A stretch of DNA of 6,149 nt from Campylobacteraceae bacterium. GTDB lineage: Bacteria > Campylobacterota > Campylobacteria > Campylobacterales > Sulfurospirillaceae. The stretch's first letter is position 1, and every line of letters begins with the position of its first letter. Made by a program: the position numbers and the translations under genes. The notes beneath the pieces are model-generated. The model did not search any database. It saw only the letters and a list, made by a program, of their open reading frames with translations, and was not told the DNA's origin. The stretch covers positions 1 through 6,149 of the forward strand of contig JALUXQ010000220.1 of the NCBI GenBank assembly GCA_027013265.1. Reading direction: 5' to 3'. Of this stretch, positions 6,022-6,149 are shown one piece after another.

Positions 6022-6072
6022 TCTATTCTCTTTTAAAATTTATAAGACAATCTTTGCTTACTCATTACTTGC

Positions 6073-6134
6073 TATTATAATACTTTCAAAAAATGAAATT
6101 TGTCTTTTTTCTGAGATATTATAATTTTTGAAAG
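6073..6134. repeat. Inverted CTTTCAAAAA / TTTTTGAAAG repeat with duplicated TATTATAAT
   Basis: In the non-coding DNA after dnaX, CTTTCAAAAA (6083-6092) recurs as an exact 10-bp inverted copy, TTTTTGAAAG (6125-6134), 32 nt apart. TATTATAAT occurs twice in direct orientation (6073-6081 and 6117-6125), 44 nt start to start, and each copy contains a perfect TATAAT -10. With only 15 nt left in the window, these are most simply the promoter and operator region of a gene beyond the right edge. A 12-codon frame from ATG 6093 has no ribosome site and is not called. Confidence 0.45.
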
Positions 6135-6149
6135 ATTCCAATTTTTCTA

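Noticed and set aside
6093..6131. 12-codon frame starting at ATG 6093
   Set aside because: No Shine-Dalgarno, very short, and it lies inside the inverted-repeat region. Not supported as a gene.
1..6149. Novel defence, mobile or CRISPR-like system
   Set aside because: All long frames are housekeeping genes with intact motifs. There are no transposase, integrase, repeat-spacer, tRNA or rRNA signatures on either strand.

Overview
The window looks like an ordinary core-genome segment of a Campylobacterota (epsilonproteobacterial) chromosome. This rests on the low G+C content (roughly a third by eye), the Lys/Ile-rich proteins, the style of Rho and DnaX, and the gene order ccoS-ccoI / rho / dnaX. 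From memory, Campylobacter jejuni has the same neighbours around Cj1154c-Cj1157. A free-living, Sulfurimonas-like genus is a reasonable guess, but the sequence alone does not settle it.

Layout. On the minus strand, positions 2654 to 16 hold a two-gene unit. ccoI (FixI-type copper-exporting P1B ATPase) overlaps ccoS (small membrane assembly factor) by ATGA. Both serve the maturation of cbb3-type cytochrome c oxidase. A 228-bp divergent intergenic region (2655-2882) separates ccoI from rho. It carries a perfect TATAAT for ccoI and a TTGACA-17-TAGAAT promoter for rho. The rho leader is about 125 nt and contains an unannotated 25-codon ORF with its own Shine-Dalgarno. On the plus strand, rho (443 aa) is followed by a 188-bp gap. 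That gap holds a 36-codon minus-strand gene for a tiny predicted lipoprotein, and a divergent promoter region whose plus-strand TATAAT serves dnaX. dnaX (529 aa, TTG start) encodes the clamp-loader subunit. It has an A-AAA-AAA heptamer preceded by an SD-like purine tract just after the clamp-loader core, a layout like that of frameshifting dnaX genes. The last 157 bp after dnaX hold a possible terminator hairpin and a repeat-rich promoter-like stretch that probably belongs to a gene beyond the window.

The three large genes are unrelated housekeeping functions: oxidase copper supply, transcription termination, and replication clamp loading. Each appears to have its own promoter. I see no mobile element, CRISPR, tRNA, rRNA or defence-type system. 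The most interesting items are small: the rho leader ORF with a hairpin over its start, the possible tau/gamma frameshift in dnaX, the micro-lipoprotein, and the inverted/direct repeat near the right edge.
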